Shown: in pieces, positions 61,200 to 64,000 of the stretch
Layout: each line of letters opens with the position of its first letter
Position numbering within the stretch: position 1 is the first letter of the stretch
Source of the DNA: Corynebacterium sp. sy039
Lineage (GTDB): Bacteria; Actinomycetota; Actinomycetes; Mycobacteriales; Mycobacteriaceae
Direction: 5' to 3'
Assembly (NCBI RefSeq): GCF_007904105.1
Contig: NZ_CP042325.1
Coordinates: forward strand, 806,001-870,000
Length of the DNA stretch: 64,000 nucleotides
Translations under genes and position numbers: made by a program
The notes under the pieces: model-generated
What the model saw: only the letters and a program-made list of their open reading frames with translations
The model's database searches: none
What the model was told of the DNA's origin: nothing

Positions 61200-62075
61200 C
61201 TATTTCTTGAGTGCGTTTTCCTCAGCCTCAATACTGCGATTGAACTCGCCTTTCGACGCTTGCCATTGGTCTTCCGTCATGCCTAAGCGCCAATATCCTG
61301 AAATGGAAACATCAGCTGGGGAAACATTATGCTCTACGAAGAGAAAGCGGCGAATATCTTTAATCATCTCTGCCACTCCATGCACAAACCAGGAGGTAGA
61401 TACTGACCAATCATAATCTGCATGGCGTACTGCTTGCATGAGCTGAGTGCCATGTACTGCGCCCTGTCGAGGCACCCAATGGTATGTTATGTTGTGGTTT
61501 TCAGGCACTGGGATATGCGCATTATCATGTGCGATCTCCAGAAATACCTCAGCAGTGCTTGATTGTGGCAGTGCTTGGAGGGATTCAATAATGGCAGGGG
61601 CGGCGGCTTCGTCGCCAGCGAAAATGAAATGAGGATATTTTTCCTCTGGTTTCCATTTTCCACCTGGACCAAGAAACATTATTTTCTCGCCAACTTGGGC
61701 ACGCGCAGCCCATGGTCCGGCAAGACCGATATCGCCATGCGAAACAAAATCAATATCAAAATTTCCTGTTCCAGGGTCGATATTGCGTAACGTATAGGTG
61801 CGCTTAATGGGCTGTTGCTCCGGGGGATAGTTTTGCTGAATATCAGCAAGATTGAATGGAATACTATAGGGCGCTCCTTGTGGGATAAACAGTAACTTGA
61901 CGTAGTGATCACTAAACGGAAACTCTTTTCCAATAAGTGCTTTAGCATGAAAGCTCAGCCGAATCATATGTTCGCTGATGGAGGTTTTTGCTGTGATCGT
62001 GGCTTCTTGCGCGACCCGTGGTTTTTTCTTAGAGTTTTTGGGCAACCCGATAGGGGACTTATCCATAGTATTCAT
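61200..62075 (-). CDS. Siderophore-interacting protein (ViuB-like flavin reductase)
   Basis: 291-residue FAD-binding reductase of the SIP/ViuB family that reduces Fe(III)-siderophores in the cytosol. The FAD-binding RTYTLRNID lies near residues 95-103, the NAD(P)H domain has the FAGDEAAAPAIIESL segment, and the C-terminal SIP helices follow (WFVHGVAEMIKDIRRF, SGYWRLGMTEDQWQ). No DtxR-type box is clear in the ~45 bp before it, and no siderophore transporter is adjacent. Confidence 0.93.
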   Translation of the reverse strand: MNTMDKSPIGLPKNSKKKPRVAQEATITAKTSISEHMIRLSFHAKALIGKEFPFSDHYVKLLFIPQGAPYSIPFNLADIQQNYPPEQQPIKRTYTLRNIDPGTGNFDIDFVSHGDIGLAGPWAARAQVGEKIMFLGPGGKWKPEEKYPHFIFAGDEAAAPAIIESLQALPQSSTAEVFLEIAHDNAHIPVPENHNITYHWVPRQGAVHGTQLMQAVRHADYDWSVSTSWFVHGVAEMIKDIRRFLFVEHNVSPADVSISGYWRLGMTEDQWQASKGEFNRSIEAEENALKK

Positions 62076-62120
62076 GTGCGATAGGAAGTGTGAGAAATAG
62101 AGTTAAGAACAAGAGAGCTA

Positions 62121-62450
62121 CTAGCGAGCATCAGAAAGGAAATGGGCAGCACCAGCACTGAGTGCTGTAACGCTCAGTACTGATGGCCACGGTCCGATCT
62201 TTTTAGCCAAAGGATGTGAAAGTCCAAAGCCAGCAGTATAAATGCCAAGTAACGCAGCAGTAGTAGCAGGGTTTGTTTTCTTTAACCAACTCCGTGCTGC
62301 CCAGCCACCTGCGCCGAGGAGAATTGCACCACCTAGTGGGCGGATTCCTGTTTCTTTAGCGCTTACCCAGCCCCCAATAAGCCCGAGACTGGTGACTAGT
62401 GCGGTATTGACATCTTGAGGTTTTTTCATCGCAAACAAAGTGGAACTCAT
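62121..62450 (-). CDS. Conserved corynebacterial membrane protein
   Basis: 109-residue protein with at least three short hydrophobic segments (LVTSLGLIGGWV, LGGAILLGAGGWAA, ALLGIYTAGFGL and VLSVTALSAGAAH). Family unknown. ATG 62450 is preferred to ATG 62429; TACGAT ends 8 nt upstream, so it could be leaderless. Confidence 0.6.
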   Translation of the reverse strand: MSSTLFAMKKPQDVNTALVTSLGLIGGWVSAKETGIRPLGGAILLGAGGWAARSWLKKTNPATTAALLGIYTAGFGLSHPLAKKIGPWPSVLSVTALSAGAAHFLSDAR

Positions 62451-62561
62451 AAGTAGTGATCGTAGTCTGTTGTGTAGGGCAATATCTAGTGTGAAAGCAT
62501 AAAAAGTGCATACTACTTATGTCCTTTGTTGTGCTGTCAAGCATAAAATGATCTAAAAGAT

Positions 62562-62567
62562 TACACT
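62562..62567 (+). promoter_or_regulatory. -10 element of pfkA
   Basis: TACACT ending 8 nt before ATG 62576, no ribosome-binding site. This selects ATG 62576 over ATG 62570 and TTG 62567. Confidence 0.5.
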
Positions 62568-62575
62568 TGATGTCT

Positions 62576-63604
62576 ATGCGACTGGCAACTTTAACCTCAG
62601 GTGGCGATTGTCCTGGCCTTAATGCTGTAATCCGTGGAATTGTACGTACGTGCTCTGAGTATGGTTCTACTGTGGTTGGTTATCAGGATGGTTGGGTTGG
62701 GCTTATGGAAGATAAGCGAGTGCAACTCTATGATGACGAACATATTGATCGTATTCTCTTGCGTGGTGGAACTATTCTTGGTACCGGTCGTGTGCATCCG
62801 GATACGTTCAAGGCTGGGTTGGAGCAAATTAAGGCTAATTTGGCAGATGCTGAGATAGATGCGTTGATTCCCATCGGTGGAGAGGGAACGCTCAAAGGTG
62901 CTCAATGGCTTTCGGACAATGGTATTCCGGTGGTTGGGGTGCCAAAGACTATCGATAACGATGTCAATGGTACTGACTATACTTTTGGTTTTGATACTGC
63001 TGTCAGCGTTGCTACTGATGCTATTGATCGTTTGCACACTACTGCAGAGTCACATAATCGTGTCATGATTGTTGAGGTCATGGGGCGTCATGTGGGTTGG
63101 ATTGCGCTCCATGCTGGGATGGCAGGAGGTGCTCATTATATTGTTATTCCTGAGCAGCCTTTTGATATTGCTGAGATTTGTAAGAAGATGCAGCGTCGAT
63201 TCCAAATGGGGGAGAAGTATGGCATTATCGTCGTAGCTGAGGGGGCATTGCCAAAAGAAGGCACTATGGATTTTTCTGCTGGCGATGTGGATCAATTTGG
63301 ACATCAGACCTTTAACGGTATTGGGCAAGTTATTGGTGAGGAAATCAAACGTCGTCTCGGCCATGATGTTCGTACCTCTGTATTAGGCCATATTCAACGT
63401 GGTGGTACCCCAACAGCTTATGATCGGGTGCTTGCTACGCGTTATGGTGTGCATGCTGCTCGTGCGTGTCATAACGGTGATTTTGGGAAGATGGTTGCCC
63501 TTCATGGGGAGCATATTGAGCTTATTGATCTTGAAGATGCCGTTGGTACGCTCAAGGTGGTTCCTGAGGGGCGTTATCGCACAGCGCGTGCACTTTTTGG
63601 TTGA
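62576..63604 (+). CDS. pfkA: 6-phosphofructokinase
   Basis: 342-residue glycolytic enzyme. Motifs: [15 protein letters not shown] at the N-terminus, [18 protein letters not shown] (Gly, not Asp, at the phosphoryl-donor position, so ATP-type), and the catalytic [20 protein letters not shown]. Length and motifs are normal. A perfect 12-bp tandem repeat (GGTTGATGGTTT twice, 63599-63622) covers its stop codon and continues downstream. Confidence 0.97.
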   Translation: MRLATLTSGGDCPGLNAVIRGIVRTCSEYGSTVVGYQDGWVGLMEDKRVQLYDDEHIDRILLRGGTILGTGRVHPDTFKAGLEQIKANLADAEIDALIPIGGEGTLKGAQWLSDNGIPVVGVPKTIDNDVNGTDYTFGFDTAVSVATDAIDRLHTTAESHNRVMIVEVMGRHVGWIALHAGMAGGAHYIVIPEQPFDIAEICKKMQRRFQMGEKYGIIVVAEGALPKEGTMDFSAGDVDQFGHQTFNGIGQVIGEEIKRRLGHDVRTSVLGHIQRGGTPTAYDRVLATRYGVHAARACHNGDFGKMVALHGEHIELIDLEDAVGTLKVVPEGRYRTARALFG

Positions 63605-63622
63605 TGGTTTGGTTGATGGTTT
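63599..63622. repeat. 12-bp tandem duplication at the pfkA end
   Basis: GGTTGATGGTTT occurs twice in a row; the first copy contains the pfkA TGA (63602-63604). It does not change the protein. Confidence 0.75.
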
Positions 63623-63649
63623 TTGCGTATTGGCTAGTCCTATGCCATC

Positions 63650-63666
63650 ATTTCATACAATGAAAT
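63650..63666. terminator. Palindrome between pfkA and the BASS gene
   Basis: Perfect 17-bp palindrome ATTTCAT-ACA-ATGAAAT, followed by TATTTG. It may terminate pfkA or be an operator for the next gene. Confidence 0.4.
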
Positions 63667-63701
63667 TATTTGTCTCACTATAAGAGATAGTTGGGTGAAA
63701 T

Positions 63702-64000
63702 ATGGCTGAAAAAATTGATACTCCAGATATATCGAAAGAAGACGTAGCTAAAGATAAAGCAGCCTTTGTGGCAGCACTCGGTTTTCCTATCTTGGTTATC
63801 ATTGGCGGTTTTATCGGTTTAGCAGGCGCAGAGTCGATGGCGTCTTTTTCTAGCTGGGTTTCTCCGCTGCTGGGCATCGTCATGTTCGGAATGGGGCTGA
63901 CACTGCGCCCGGTAGATTTTGTACTCGTCGCTCGTCGACCAATCCCAGTGCTCATTGGCGTGGTGGCGCAGTACCTCATCATGCCACTGACAGCTGTACT
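63702..64000 (+). CDS. Bile acid:sodium symporter (BASS) family transporter, 3' end outside window
   Basis: First ~99 residues of a membrane transporter starting at ATG 63702 (MAEKIDTPDI), with three transmembrane helices in the visible part. The helix with MFGMGLTLRPVDF is the BASS family hallmark. The gene runs off the right edge. Likely a sodium-coupled organic-anion transporter; the substrate is unknown. Confidence 0.85.
   Translation, partial: MAEKIDTPDISKEDVAKDKAAFVAALGFPILVIIGGFIGLAGAESMASFSSWVSPLLGIVMFGMGLTLRPVDFVLVARRPIPVLIGVVAQYLIMPLTAV

Overview
The window is a 64 kb stretch of ordinary chromosome from a Corynebacterium. The gene order argS-lysA-hom-thrB, rho-prfA-prmC-sua5-wecA-atpI-atpBEFHAGDC, the DUF2550 and nucS genes behind atpC, and the iscS-mnmA-(methionine-synthase-like)-ligA-ACT-gatC-gatA block are hallmarks of Corynebacteriales. 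The absence of thrC between hom and thrB fits Corynebacterium rather than Mycobacterium. Base composition is clearly AT-leaning for this order, which points to a low-GC Corynebacterium; the species cannot be fixed from the sequence alone.

Layout. 1-8 kb: a DNA-transaction cluster made of a SNF2 helicase (5' end outside the window), a SWIM zinc-finger protein, an Mre11/SbcD-like nuclease and a Rad50/SbcC-like ATPase, followed by a MarR regulator. 8-9.2 kb: an HNH endonuclease gene downstream of a tRNA-Arg(CCG). 9.3-12.9 kb: a leftward operon of two small membrane proteins and lutABC for lactate oxidation. 13-18.4 kb: argS, lysA and hom-thrB (lysine and threonine synthesis). 18.4-20.1 kb: an acyl-CoA synthetase on the opposite strand. 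20.5-26.8 kb: transcription and translation termination (rho, prfA, prmC), tRNA t6A synthesis (sua5), the cell-wall linkage-unit enzyme WecA and AtpI. 27.2-34.3 kb: the complete eight-gene F1Fo ATP synthase operon, closed by a strong terminator. 34.5-37.8 kb: DUF2550, NucS mismatch endonuclease, a small Cys/His protein, methylmalonyl-CoA epimerase, a thiamine-binding protein and a CnoX-like protein. 37.8-42.1 kb: glgB and glgE (alpha-glucan). 42.2-45.9 kb: an ABC ATPase, a NUDIX hydrolase and etfBA. 45.9-48.2 kb: a lipoprotein S9 peptidase broken by a frameshift. 48.4-58.5 kb: iscS, mnmA, ligA, gatC, gatA and companions. 58.6-64 kb: a DHA2-type efflux pump, an alcohol dehydrogenase, a siderophore-interacting protein, pfkA and the start of a BASS transporter.

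Two themes cut across the window. First, many genes have a TANACT-like -10 element ending 7-8 nt before the start codon and no Shine-Dalgarno sequence (argS, hom, the acyl-CoA synthetase, mce, ligA, the alcohol dehydrogenase, pfkA), so they are probably leaderless; this also settles several start codons. Second, two genes (wecA and the S9 peptidase) are each broken by one extra base in a run of four T/A, and each frame is restored by removing that base. They may be sequencing errors or true mutations.

There are no prophage, insertion-sequence or CRISPR structures, and I see no plainly new multi-gene system. The best candidates for closer study are the helicase/SWIM/Mre11-Rad50-like cluster, the lutABC operon with its two small membrane proteins, the operator-like repeats before the efflux pump, and the DtxR-like site before etfBA.
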